Source of the DNA: Vallitaleaceae bacterium 9-2
GTDB taxonomy: Bacteria; Bacillota; Clostridia; Lachnospirales; Vallitaleaceae
Assembly (NCBI GenBank): GCA_038396585.1
Contig: CP121691.1
Coordinates: 620,001-684,000, forward strand
Direction of reading: 5' to 3'
Length of the DNA stretch: 64,000 bases
Below the pieces are notes generated by a model that was not told the DNA's origin, searched no databases, and saw nothing but the letters and a program-made list of their open reading frames with translations. A program made the position numbers and the translations under genes. Positions 34,448-42,706 of this stretch are shown here, one piece after another (positions within the stretch are counted from its first letter, which is position 1; each line of letters starts with the position of its first letter).

Positions 34448-34807
34448 ATGGAAATTAATGGGATCGGACAAGAGTTGTCAAATATTTATGGAAGCGCTCA
34501 AAAAGGAACCTCAGTTGAGCAAGAGTTTCAAAAGCTATTGGATCGCACTGTGCAACAACAGACAGATCAGGAAAAAAATGATCAGGAATTAAAGCAAGCA
34601 TGTGAGTCTTTTGAAGCTTATTACGTACAACAATTGTTTAAAGAAATGCGAAAGACAGTTCCAGATGGTGGAATGTTTGAAAAAAACAATGCCAGTGAGA
34701 TTTATACACAAATGCTGGATGAAGAATATTCAAAGATTATCTCAGAAGGTCAAGGCATGGGAATTGCAACTGCATTATATAAGCAACTGTCATCCTTGGA
34801 TAAATAA
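34448..34807 (+). CDS. Rod-binding protein (FlgJ N-terminal domain)
   Basis: A 119-residue protein equivalent to the N-terminal rod-capping half of FlgJ, without the muramidase half. The typical core SFEAYYVQQLFKEMRKTVPDGGMFEKNNASEIY is present from about residue 52, followed by MLDEEYSKIISEGQGMGIA. It probably assists rod assembly. The GTG at 34439 lies over the ribosome site (AGGTGG), so ATG 34448 is chosen. It is last in the flhO-flgG-flgJ set and is followed by a terminator. Confidence 0.86.
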   Translation: MEINGIGQELSNIYGSAQKGTSVEQEFQKLLDRTVQQQTDQEKNDQELKQACESFEAYYVQQLFKEMRKTVPDGGMFEKNNASEIYTQMLDEEYSKIISEGQGMGIATALYKQLSSLDK

Positions 34808-34814
34808 GTTGATC

Positions 34815-34841
34815 AAAACCATCAATCATTGATGGTTTTTT
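34815..34841 (+). terminator. Intrinsic terminator after the rod-gene set
   Basis: AAAACCATCAA (34815-34825) pairs with TTGATGGTTTT (34829-34839) around a 3-base loop, followed by further T residues to 34841. Eight bases after the stop at 34807. Confidence 0.85.
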
Positions 34842-34861
34842 CATTTCAAGAGGTTGGGACT

Positions 34862-35932
34862 ATGATAGATTTTTCAACATCATTTCGAACAATGTTTATA
34901 CTTATTGAGCTCATCATGAGCTTGGGATTGACACACGAGCAGGTCATGATTGATGGTTATGAACAACAAGTTTATACGATTGAAGCGAGTTTGAATCAAG
35001 GAGCGCAACTTATTCAGGAATTAGCCCATAATAGTTTGCTGGGGTATGACCATATTTCGGCAATGGCAGTGCAACAGGAATATAGCTATCCTCTTGGTGT
35101 TAATGGTATGTTTTATAACGGCTATGGTCGTCCCCAAGGTATCGTGATTAAGAATTATGAGTTGATTTCTCTTCGGTCTGTGCAAACGCCAACCGTTCTT
35201 GTTTATTCTGACGGAGATATTGCTTTAAGAGATATAGAACTTCGCGCCTATCTTGTACACAACGAAGTTCGACAGCCTATATACGAGATTAATGATGACT
35301 ATTATAATCGAGGTGTAGGTGTCTATACACAGTGGTTTGGCAAATATCTCTATCCTCAGGAAAATATACGAATCTATCGTATAGATAATAATGAAGTATC
35401 CGAAATTGTCACACATCAAGAACGTATTGTATTAGAAGGTAATACACTGAACCAAGAACGCTACTATGTATCAAGAAAGATTTTTTCTAAAGAACCGGTA
35501 TATAATGTCGGCGACTCTATCCATGTGGATATTGAGAGTAATGTGGATATAGAAAATGTTAAAGATGCATTTCAGACAGGTGGTTGGCTAGTTTATGATG
35601 GGGACAATGTAGCAAAGGATTATGAAGCATTTATTGGTTATACGACATCGTTACAACCCAGAACGGCTATTGGAATTACTGCACAAAAAAAAATCATCAT
35701 AAAAGTCATTGATGGTCGACAACCAGAAATAAGTCGAGGAGTTACAGGCAAGCAACTTGCAACCCTTATGCAAGAAGCCGGTTGTATGTATGCGGCTTAT
35801 CTAGATGGAGGCTCCTCTTCAGTTATTACCCATCAAGCTCAGGTGATTAATCAGCCAAGTACGGGAGAAGAAAAGCCTGTAGCCCATGGAATATACTTTC
35901 ATAGGACACTACCAAAAGAGTTGCAAAAATAA
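34862..35932 (+). CDS. Phosphodiester glycosidase (NAGPA/DUF2233) family protein
   Basis: A 356-residue protein with an N-terminal hydrophobic stretch (about 9-24, MFILIELIMSLGL) that may be a signal or anchor. The C-terminal two thirds has the NAGPA fold hallmarks VNGMFYNGYGRPQGIVI (near 80) and the active-site-like AAYLDGGSSSVI (near 312). The human family member removes GlcNAc from GlcNAc-1-phosphodiesters; bacterial members act on wall or exopolysaccharide phosphodiesters. Starts upstream of ATG 34862 fall inside the preceding terminator. It stands alone between flagellar genes and metK. Its substrate could be a phosphodiester-linked sugar such as the surface glycan predicted for the 49-64 kb locus; that link is inference. 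Confidence 0.8.
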   Translation: MIDFSTSFRTMFILIELIMSLGLTHEQVMIDGYEQQVYTIEASLNQGAQLIQELAHNSLLGYDHISAMAVQQEYSYPLGVNGMFYNGYGRPQGIVIKNYELISLRSVQTPTVLVYSDGDIALRDIELRAYLVHNEVRQPIYEINDDYYNRGVGVYTQWFGKYLYPQENIRIYRIDNNEVSEIVTHQERIVLEGNTLNQERYYVSRKIFSKEPVYNVGDSIHVDIESNVDIENVKDAFQTGGWLVYDGDNVAKDYEAFIGYTTSLQPRTAIGITAQKKIIIKVIDGRQPEISRGVTGKQLATLMQEAGCMYAAYLDGGSSSVITHQAQVINQPSTGEEKPVAHGIYFHRTLPKELQK

Positions 35933-35948
35933 GAATATGCAGTATAAT
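35921..35948 (+). promoter_or_regulatory. Probable sigma-A promoter of metK
   Basis: TTGCAA (35921-35926), 16-base spacer, perfect TATAAT (35943-35948), 29 bases before the ATG. This leaves no room for a SAM riboswitch. Confidence 0.55.
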
Positions 35949-35976
35949 AAAATTAGATTAAATTAGGAGGACTATT

Positions 35977-37161
35977 ATGTCAAAAAGATTATTTACTTCA
36001 GAGTCAGTGACTGAAGGACATCCAGATAAAGTATGTGACCAAATTTCAGATGCAGTACTTGATGCTATATTAGCGCAAGATCCTAAAGCAAGAGTGGCAT
36101 GTGAAACAGCCGTGACAACAGGTATGGTCATGGTTATGGGCGAGATATCTACAGAATGCTATGTTGATATTCCTAAAGTTGTTCGTGCAACAGTAGACGA
36201 GATTGGATATCACGATGCAAAAGCTGGATTTGATGCGGAGACATGTGCGGTCATGGTAACGATTGATGAACAATCGCCAGATATTGCGATGGGTGTAGAT
36301 GTAGCCCTTGAAGTTCGCGACGGACAAGAACATAGCGAAGAAGAAGCAGGTGCCGGAGACCAGGGAATGATGATCGGCTATGCTTGTGATGAAACAGCAG
36401 AGTTGATGCCACTACCTATTTCACTTGCGCACAAATTATCAAAACGCTTGTCCACAGTACGTAAAGATGGAACACTCAAATACTTAAGACCGGATGGAAA
36501 GTCACAGGTTACAGTTGAATATGAGGATAATGTGGCTAAACGTGTTGATGCGGTTGTGATTTCAACCCAACATGACGAACATGTATCTCAAGAGACGATT
36601 CGAGAAGATTTGAAAAAGTATGTTATTGATGAAGTGATTCCTCAAGAATTATTAGATGATAAGACAAAATACTACATTAATCCTACGGGACGTTTTGTTA
36701 TTGGTGGACCACAAGGGGATGCAGGACTAACAGGTCGTAAAATTATTGTAGATACTTATGGTGGATATGCCAGCCATGGTGGTGGAGCTTTTTCAGGAAA
36801 AGATCCGACAAAAGTGGACCGTTCAGCAGCGTATGCAGCGCGTTATGTTGCAAAAAATATTGTTGCTGCAGGTCTTGCGAAGCGATGCGAGATTGAGTTA
36901 GCTTATGCGATTGGTGTTGCGCATCCGGTATCTGTTTTTATCGATACGGATGGAACCGGAATTGTGAGTGATGAACGCATTACAGAAATTGTCAATGAAG
37001 TCTTTGACCTTCGTCCATCCGCAATTATCCATGATTTAGATTTGCGCCGACCTATTTATCGTCAGACAGCTGCATATGGCCACTTCGGTCGTACAGATAT
37101 TGATCTTCCATGGGAGCGAACAGATAAAGTGGAAGAGCTTAAGGCAAAAGTCAATGGATAA
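35977..37161 (+). CDS. metK: S-adenosylmethionine synthetase
   Basis: A 394-residue enzyme making S-adenosylmethionine from methionine and ATP. The N-terminus has [21 protein letters not shown] with the catalytic His and Asp. The ATP-binding [12 protein letters not shown] (near 127) and the phosphate loop [16 protein letters not shown] (near 268) are intact. AGGAGG precedes the ATG. It is followed 15 bases later by recD2, implying a shared transcript metK-recD2-comF-yvyF. Confidence 0.97.
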   Translation: MSKRLFTSESVTEGHPDKVCDQISDAVLDAILAQDPKARVACETAVTTGMVMVMGEISTECYVDIPKVVRATVDEIGYHDAKAGFDAETCAVMVTIDEQSPDIAMGVDVALEVRDGQEHSEEEAGAGDQGMMIGYACDETAELMPLPISLAHKLSKRLSTVRKDGTLKYLRPDGKSQVTVEYEDNVAKRVDAVVISTQHDEHVSQETIREDLKKYVIDEVIPQELLDDKTKYYINPTGRFVIGGPQGDAGLTGRKIIVDTYGGYASHGGGAFSGKDPTKVDRSAAYAARYVAKNIVAAGLAKRCEIELAYAIGVAHPVSVFIDTDGTGIVSDERITEIVNEVFDLRPSAIIHDLDLRRPIYRQTAAYGHFGRTDIDLPWERTDKVEELKAKVNG

Positions 37162-37176
37162 ATGATTTGAGGGTTT

Positions 37177-39414
37177 ATGGAGAAGATAACAGGTATTGTT
37201 GAAGAAATAATATATCGAAATGAACAAAACGGATATACAATTATTGTTGTTTCCGCACAAGAGGGTGAAATAACTTGTGTGGGAACAATGTTTAAACTAT
37301 CCATCGGTGAAGAAATCAGCGTTGAAGGGGAATATACCACCCATCCAATTTATGGAAAGCAGTTTAACGTAGAGACATTTTCCACATCAGTACCAAAAGA
37401 TAAACATGCATTTGAAAAATATTTAGGGTCCGGTGCCATAAAAGGAATCGGACCTGTTTTGGCTGGGAAAATTGTTGAGAGCTTTGGTGATGACACCTTT
37501 CGAATTATTGAACAGGAGCCAGAGCGACTTGAGGAAGTTAAAGGCATTAGTATGCAAAAAGCACAACAGATTGCCGAAGTGTTTTATGAACAACGTAGCA
37601 TGCGTCAAGCGATTTTATTCCTACAAGAATATCAGATTTCCCTAACCTATGGATTAAAAATATATGAATACTATAAAGAAAAAACATATCAAATTGTTAG
37701 AGAAAATCCCTATCGCCTAGCGGAAGATATCTACGGAATCGGATTTAAACTTGCAGATGAAATTGCAAAACGAATTGGGATTGAAGAAAATCATCCTCAT
37801 CGAATTATGTCGGCCATTACATATGTTCTTAATCAAGGAACGTTAGATGGGCATGTATATCTCGAAAAGAACATGCTTGTTGAACGAACCCAAGAACTTC
37901 TTGGGATATCCATAGAACAAATTGACCGAGAGATTATGGAACTTCAATTAAGGCAGCAAATTAAAGTGCAGGAAGATGAAAAGATGACCCGGATTTATTT
38001 GAGTCAATATTATCTAATGGAAGAAGCGTGTGCACATAAGATTTGTCAATGTCTAGCCCATGAGATTCAACAGATAGACAAAGTGGAAAAGCGAATTTCT
38101 TCTATAGAGATGCGTAATAATATTTCGCTGGATGGGGTACAAAAAGAAGCCGTCCTTGACAGTGCTAAGTATCCTTTTTTTGTACTCACAGGAGGGCCGG
38201 GGACAGGAAAGACAACAACGATTAACACTTTAATTCAAATGTTTGAAGAAGAGGATTTAGTTATTTTTTTAGCGGCACCAACAGGACGAGCCGCTAAGCG
38301 AATGACCGAGACAACAGGCCATGAGGCAAAAACGATTCATCGTTTGTTAGAGATTAATTTTTCTTCCGATGATCAGCGCCAATCTTTTGAACGAGGCGAA
38401 GAGTATCCTCTTGAATGTGATGTGTTAATTGTTGATGAGATTTCGATGTTAGATATTAATTTGTTCTATCATCTACTAAAAGCTATCCCGCTAGGATGCC
38501 GTGTTATCCTCGTAGGTGACAAAGACCAGCTTCCGTCAGTTGGACCGGGAAACGTATTAAGGGATCTTATTCATGTTAAACATTTTGTGCCGACAGTAAC
38601 CCTCCAAAAGATCTATCGACAAGCGGAAAAAAGTGCAATCGTACTTAATGCTCATAAAATTCATCAAGGAAATATGGTAGAGTATAAAAACAAGAATGAC
38701 TTTTTCTTTATTCAAAGAAAGCAAAGTCAGCAGATTCTTAAGGAAATTATCTCGTTGGTCAAATCAAGACTGCCTAAATTTACAGGCATCGATTATCAAG
38801 AAGGTATTCAAGTACTCACTCCGATGCGAAAAGGACTGCTTGGGGTAGATCAATTAAATATTGAACTCCAAAAAGCGTTAAATCCTTCATCCCCAAAACG
38901 TGCTGAAAAAACATTTCGACAGGTGACATTTCGCGAAGGTGATAAAGTTATGCAAATTCGCAATAACTATAATATTCATTGGACGATAAAAAGCCAATTT
39001 GATATTGTTATTGATGAAGGGGTTGGAATTTTTAACGGAGATTTGGGAACGGTCAAACAGATCAATCACTATTCCGAGACATTGGTTGTAACGTTCGACG
39101 ATTTAAAGGAAGTGATATATGAATTTAGCCAACTCGATGAGTTAGAACTTGCCTATAGCATAACGATTCATAAATCACAAGGAAGCGAATATCCTGTGGT
39201 TATTATTCCTCTTTTTAAAGGACCAAATATGTTGTTAAGTCGTAACCTACTCTATACTGCGGTGACAAGAGCACGCGAATTAGTTGTTCTTGTAGGAGAC
39301 ATTGATATTTTAAAGCATATGATTGACAACAATCGCGAGATTAATAGAAACTCAACCTTGTTTCTTCGGATTATGGAAGCTGCTCCTTTGTTTGAGGTTA
39401 AGGAGTTGAGATAG
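37177..39414 (+). CDS. recD2: RecD2-type ATP-dependent DNA helicase
   Basis: A 745-residue SF1B 5'-3' helicase. An N-terminal OB-like region (about 1-80) and helix-hairpin-helix elements (IKGIGPVLAGKIVESFG, about 87-105) distinguish RecD2 from RecD of RecBCD. Walker A is LTGGPGTGKTTTIN near 340, motif II is VDEIS near 425, and the C-terminal motif VI region is YTAVTRAR near 693. The start ATG follows GAGGG. RecD2 functions in replication-fork and repair processes in bacteria lacking RecBCD. It abuts the comF start codon directly. Confidence 0.93.
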   Translation: MEKITGIVEEIIYRNEQNGYTIIVVSAQEGEITCVGTMFKLSIGEEISVEGEYTTHPIYGKQFNVETFSTSVPKDKHAFEKYLGSGAIKGIGPVLAGKIVESFGDDTFRIIEQEPERLEEVKGISMQKAQQIAEVFYEQRSMRQAILFLQEYQISLTYGLKIYEYYKEKTYQIVRENPYRLAEDIYGIGFKLADEIAKRIGIEENHPHRIMSAITYVLNQGTLDGHVYLEKNMLVERTQELLGISIEQIDREIMELQLRQQIKVQEDEKMTRIYLSQYYLMEEACAHKICQCLAHEIQQIDKVEKRISSIEMRNNISLDGVQKEAVLDSAKYPFFVLTGGPGTGKTTTINTLIQMFEEEDLVIFLAAPTGRAAKRMTETTGHEAKTIHRLLEINFSSDDQRQSFERGEEYPLECDVLIVDEISMLDINLFYHLLKAIPLGCRVILVGDKDQLPSVGPGNVLRDLIHVKHFVPTVTLQKIYRQAEKSAIVLNAHKIHQGNMVEYKNKNDFFFIQRKQSQQILKEIISLVKSRLPKFTGIDYQEGIQVLTPMRKGLLGVDQLNIELQKALNPSSPKRAEKTFRQVTFREGDKVMQIRNNYNIHWTIKSQFDIVIDEGVGIFNGDLGTVKQINHYSETLVVTFDDLKEVIYEFSQLDELELAYSITIHKSQGSEYPVVIIPLFKGPNMLLSRNLLYTAVTRARELVVLVGDIDILKHMIDNNREINRNSTLFLRIMEAAPLFEVKELR

Positions 39415-40152
39415 ATGCGTAGCATCATGAATTTTTTGTTCCCTAATAAATGTATGTTTTGCATGAAAGAGTTGCAAGAAAATGGGACGGACGTTTGCGA
39501 TATATGTTATAATAAAATTAGTCTCATCGAACAAGCGCATTGTCGTCAATGTGGAAAAGTACGTGAACAAGAAGATGATTTGTGCATGGATTGCTTGACA
39601 CGCCTGCATCAGTTTGAGGCAGGACGAGGTGTGTTTGTATATGATGAACATGTGAAAAAAGCTTTACTGGGTTTAAAATTCTACCATCATACATGGATCG
39701 CACGTAAGATGGGGCGAATTATGGCACAGTTTTATTTAGAGCATGTTGGTTGGCAAGTGGATTATGTGATACCGGTTCCTATTCATTATACAAAGTTTGT
39801 TGCACGTGGTTATAATCAGGCTGAATTATTAGCAATTTATTTTGTCAAAGCCTATAATGACCAGATGAAAAAATATCAAGGGACACCGGTACAATTGCTT
39901 AAACATGGATTAAAACGTAAAAAATGGACGACGCCTCAAAAAGATTTATCGCCAGAGACGCGATATAAGAATCTTGAGAATGCGTTTGAGGTTCATAAGA
40001 AGGTCAACAATACAATTACGCATAGTAATATATTAATTATTGATGACATATATACAACGGGAGCAACGGTGGATGCTTGCACAATACAGCTAAAAAAAGC
40101 GCATGTTGGCAAAGTGTTTTTTTTAACAGCGGCCATCGGAAATGGACTATAA
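39415..40152 (+). CDS. comF: ComF family phosphoribosyltransferase-like protein
   Basis: A 245-residue protein equivalent to ComFC of Bacillus, linked to late steps of DNA uptake. N-terminal Cys pairs (CMFC at 13-16, CDIC near 28-31, CRQCG near 43-47, CMDC near 57-60) form zinc sites. The C-terminal PRPP-binding loop ILIIDDIYTTGATVD is near 205-219. It starts directly after the recD2 stop and is followed by yvyF, the same order as the Bacillus comF-yvyF-flgM region. Confidence 0.9.
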   Translation: MRSIMNFLFPNKCMFCMKELQENGTDVCDICYNKISLIEQAHCRQCGKVREQEDDLCMDCLTRLHQFEAGRGVFVYDEHVKKALLGLKFYHHTWIARKMGRIMAQFYLEHVGWQVDYVIPVPIHYTKFVARGYNQAELLAIYFVKAYNDQMKKYQGTPVQLLKHGLKRKKWTTPQKDLSPETRYKNLENAFEVHKKVNNTITHSNILIIDDIYTTGATVDACTIQLKKAHVGKVFFLTAAIGNGL

Positions 40153-40171
40153 TTTTTAGGAGGTAATGGGT

Positions 40172-40591
40172 ATGGATGTTAGAAATTGTAAAAAATGCGG
40201 ACGTATTTTCAACTATGTCGGAGGACAACCAATCTGTGCACAATGTAAATCAGAATTGGAAAACAAATTCACAGAGGTTAAAACCTATATTCGTCGAAAT
40301 CCAACAGCAAATATCGGGCAAGTGGCCGAAGAGTGTGATGTGGATACACGTCAAATTCGTCAATGGGTTCGAGAAGAACGATTGATATTTTCTGCTGATA
40401 GTGCGATGGGAATAGAATGCGAAAAGTGTGGAAAGTCTATTCGGACAGGGCGCTTTTGTGATGATTGCAAGAGAGATACAGCTAACGAATTAAGCGGAGC
40501 TTATCAAAGTCACAAGGTTGAAGAGGACACCCCTTCGAAAAAAGTTGTAAAAAGTCGTATGAGATTCCTGGATAAAGAACATAGAAATTAA
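40172..40591 (+). CDS. yvyF: Flagellar operon protein YvyF family (TIGR03826-like)
   Basis: A 139-residue protein with two zinc-ribbon-like Cys clusters (CKKCG at 6-10 with CAQC at 22-25, and CEKCG near 86 with CDDC near 97). Between them is a helix-turn-helix-like segment resembling MerR/MarR DNA-binding helices (IGQVAEECDVDTRQIRQWVREERL, about 50-73). Its place between comF and flgM matches YvyF. In-frame ATG 40166 is only 2 bases from AGGAGG; ATG 40172 has a spacing of 8. Its function is unsettled; a regulatory role in flagellar expression is plausible. Confidence 0.85.
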   Translation: MDVRNCKKCGRIFNYVGGQPICAQCKSELENKFTEVKTYIRRNPTANIGQVAEECDVDTRQIRQWVREERLIFSADSAMGIECEKCGKSIRTGRFCDDCKRDTANELSGAYQSHKVEEDTPSKKVVKSRMRFLDKEHRN

Positions 40592-40612
40592 TACACTTGT
40601 AGGAGGCACATA

Positions 40613-41716
40613 GTGGAAAAAATAGATTATTTGATTGTGGGGGCAGGCCTTTTTGGTGCGACATTTGCATATGAGGCAAATAAGCGTGGAAAAAAATGCA
40701 TGATTATTGAACGACGTCATCACATTGGAGGAAATGTCTACTGTGAAAAAATAGAAGACATCAATGTACACACATATGGAGCACATATTTTCCATACAAA
40801 TAATCGTCAGATATGGGAATATGTCAATCAGTTTACAGAGTTTAATAGGTTTGTTAATGCGCCAATTGCCAATTATCATGGGGAAATATATAACTTACCT
40901 TTTAATATGAATACGTTCAATAAATTGTGGGGCGTCATTACACCTGAACAGGCCAAACAAAAAATTGCAGAACAAAAAAGTGCACATGTAAATGAACCGA
41001 AAAACTTAGAAGAACAAGCGATATCTCTAGTTGGACGTGATATTTATGAAAAATTGATCAAAGGATATACTGAAAAGCAATGGGGTAGAGATGCAACAAA
41101 ACTTCCGGCATTTATCATCAAACGTTTGCCGGTTCGCTTTACATATGACAATAATTATTTTAATGACAGATATCAGGGAATCCCGTTAAAAGGATACAAT
41201 GGTATTGTTGAAAAGATGCTTGAGAATATAGAAGTCAAACTTAATGCCGACTATTTTGATGACAAAGAAAGATATGACAACCTTTGTGAAAAAGTCGTTT
41301 TTACTGGTATGATTGATGAGTTTTATGGCTACAAATATGGACCGTTAGAGTATAGAAGCTTGCGCTTTGACAATGAAGTGCTTGACACCGATAATTATCA
41401 AGGGAATGCAGTGGTAAATTATACAGATGCAAAGACACCTTACACGAGAATTATTGAACACAAGCATTTTGAGTTTGGAACGCAACCAAAAACGGTTATA
41501 ACAAAAGAATATCCTCGTGAATGGCAAAAGGGCGATGAACCTTATTACCCGATAAATGACCAAAAAAATTCTGAGGTATTTCAAAAATATAAAGATGCAG
41601 CAATGGGAGAAGATAAAGTAATCTTTGGTGGACGATTAGCTGATTATAAGTATTATGATATGCATCAAATAATTTACCATGCTTTAGAGACAGTTAAACA
41701 AGAATTTAATGAATAA
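40613..41716 (+). CDS. glf: UDP-galactopyranose mutase
   Basis: A 367-residue flavoenzyme converting UDP-galactopyranose to UDP-galactofuranose for surface glycans. The FAD-binding IVGAGLFGATFAYEA (8-22), the HHIGGNVY turn (about 37-44), the substrate-loop region YTEKQWGRDATKLPA and the C-terminal GGRLADYKYYDMHQ are typical of the family. The start is GTG after GGAGG. It is unusual that it sits between yvyF and flgM inside the otherwise conserved flagellar gene order. It hints that galactofuranose feeds a glycan made by the locus downstream of flagellin; that link is inference. Confidence 0.94.
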   Translation: MEKIDYLIVGAGLFGATFAYEANKRGKKCMIIERRHHIGGNVYCEKIEDINVHTYGAHIFHTNNRQIWEYVNQFTEFNRFVNAPIANYHGEIYNLPFNMNTFNKLWGVITPEQAKQKIAEQKSAHVNEPKNLEEQAISLVGRDIYEKLIKGYTEKQWGRDATKLPAFIIKRLPVRFTYDNNYFNDRYQGIPLKGYNGIVEKMLENIEVKLNADYFDDKERYDNLCEKVVFTGMIDEFYGYKYGPLEYRSLRFDNEVLDTDNYQGNAVVNYTDAKTPYTRIIEHKHFEFGTQPKTVITKEYPREWQKGDEPYYPINDQKNSEVFQKYKDAAMGEDKVIFGGRLADYKYYDMHQIIYHALETVKQEFNE

Positions 41717-41723
41717 GATATCT

Positions 41724-41744
41724 AAAAAAACATGATGTTTTTTT
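41724..41744 (+). terminator. AT-rich terminator-like hairpin after glf
   Basis: AAAAAAACA pairs with TGTTTTTTT around a 3-base loop, 8 bases after the glf stop. The stem is weak in G+C, so strength is uncertain, but it lies just ahead of the flgM promoter. Confidence 0.5.
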
Positions 41745-41792
41745 GCTTGCAGTCGCATGTGAAAAAATATTGTGTTTTTTTTTGTAGAAACC

Positions 41793-41820
41793 TAAACTTT
41801 TGAAGGAACCTGACCGATAC
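41793..41820 (+). promoter_or_regulatory. Sigma-D-like promoter of the flgM operon
   Basis: TAAA (41793-41796), 16-base spacer, ACCGATAC (41813-41820), close to the SigD consensus TAAA-N15-GCCGATAT. The 46-base gap to the flgM ATG fits. Confidence 0.7.
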
Positions 41821-41866
41821 ATAATGTGAATGAATAAGTGTTAGAATTTAAAGGATGGTGACAATT

Positions 41867-42142
41867 ATGAGAATCAACGGAGTTAATAATGTTGACCCAG
41901 TGTATAAAGCTAAAAAGGCAAATAAGATTTATAATGCACATGGTACCCAATCAAGCAAAGATGTTGTGACATTATCGACTTTTGCAAAAGATCTTGCCGT
42001 TGCGAAAAAAGAAGTTAAGCAGGCACCTGATGTTCGAATGGATCGTGTGAAACAGTTGAAAGCACAAATAGAAGCTGGCGAATATAATGTAAGCGCATCT
42101 CAGATTGCGGATAAAATGCTAGAACAATCCCGGGGATTGTAA
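41867..42142 (+). CDS. flgM: Anti-sigma-D factor FlgM
   Basis: A 91-residue anti-sigma factor that holds the flagellar sigma factor SigD/FliA inactive until the hook is complete. The N-terminus MRINGVNNV and the C-terminal sigma-binding segment (RVKQLKAQIEAGEYNVSASQIADKML, about 60-86) are typical. ATG 41867 is preferred to 41855, which overlaps AAGGATGG. Transcription from a sigma-D-like promoter makes a negative feedback loop. Confidence 0.93.
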   Translation: MRINGVNNVDPVYKAKKANKIYNAHGTQSSKDVVTLSTFAKDLAVAKKEVKQAPDVRMDRVKQLKAQIEAGEYNVSASQIADKMLEQSRGL

Positions 42143-42158
42143 GATATGAGGTGTTGAA

Positions 42159-42671
42159 ATGGCAAGTATTGTTGAAGAATTAATTGAAGTATTAGAGGAC
42201 ACGACAGGATGTTATGAGAACCTCTTAAAGATGGCGAATAATAAAACGGATGTTATTATCAAAGGGGATGTGCCCAGCCTACAATCACTCACTGACGAGG
42301 AACAGAGTGTAGCTGGGCGCCTTTTGCGTTTAGAGAAAAATCGTATAGGGCTCATTGAAGATATTTGTTTGGTAACCAATAAAAGTGCAAAAGATATGAC
42401 TGTATCAAGTCTTATTGAACTTATTCCGTCAGATAAGCCGGAACATGACCGACTTAAAGAAGTGACACACCGAATGGTACTTATCATTGGTGAAGTAAAA
42501 AAAATCAATGATATTAATCGACAGTTGCTTGAAGAATCTCTTGAATTTCTTAATTTTACAATGAATGCAATTCAAAGTTCAGCTTCGCAAAATTCGGGCA
42601 ATGGATACGAAAAAAAAGGACAGCGGTATGAAGGAAATACCGATAACAATTTTTTTGATGCGAAGCAATAG
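42159..42671 (+). CDS. flgN: FlgN family flagellar chaperone
   Basis: A 170-residue helical protein of the FlgN family, the export chaperone for the hook-associated proteins FlgK and FlgL, which are encoded immediately downstream. The pattern (LEDTTGCYENLLKMANNKTDVIIKGD and later ELIPSDKPEHDRL) is family-like. The C-terminal ~30 residues are polar and rich in Gly/Asn/Lys, probably disordered. The gap to flgM is 16 bases. Confidence 0.88.
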   Translation: MASIVEELIEVLEDTTGCYENLLKMANNKTDVIIKGDVPSLQSLTDEEQSVAGRLLRLEKNRIGLIEDICLVTNKSAKDMTVSSLIELIPSDKPEHDRLKEVTHRMVLIIGEVKKINDINRQLLEESLEFLNFTMNAIQSSASQNSGNGYEKKGQRYEGNTDNNFFDAKQ

Positions 42672-42706
42672 CATGATACATAAGATGAGACAGAAAGGAT
42701 GAGAAT

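Noticed and set aside
35933-35976. SAM riboswitch before metK
   Set aside because: A 44-base gap occupied by a promoter and ribosome site cannot hold the aptamer.
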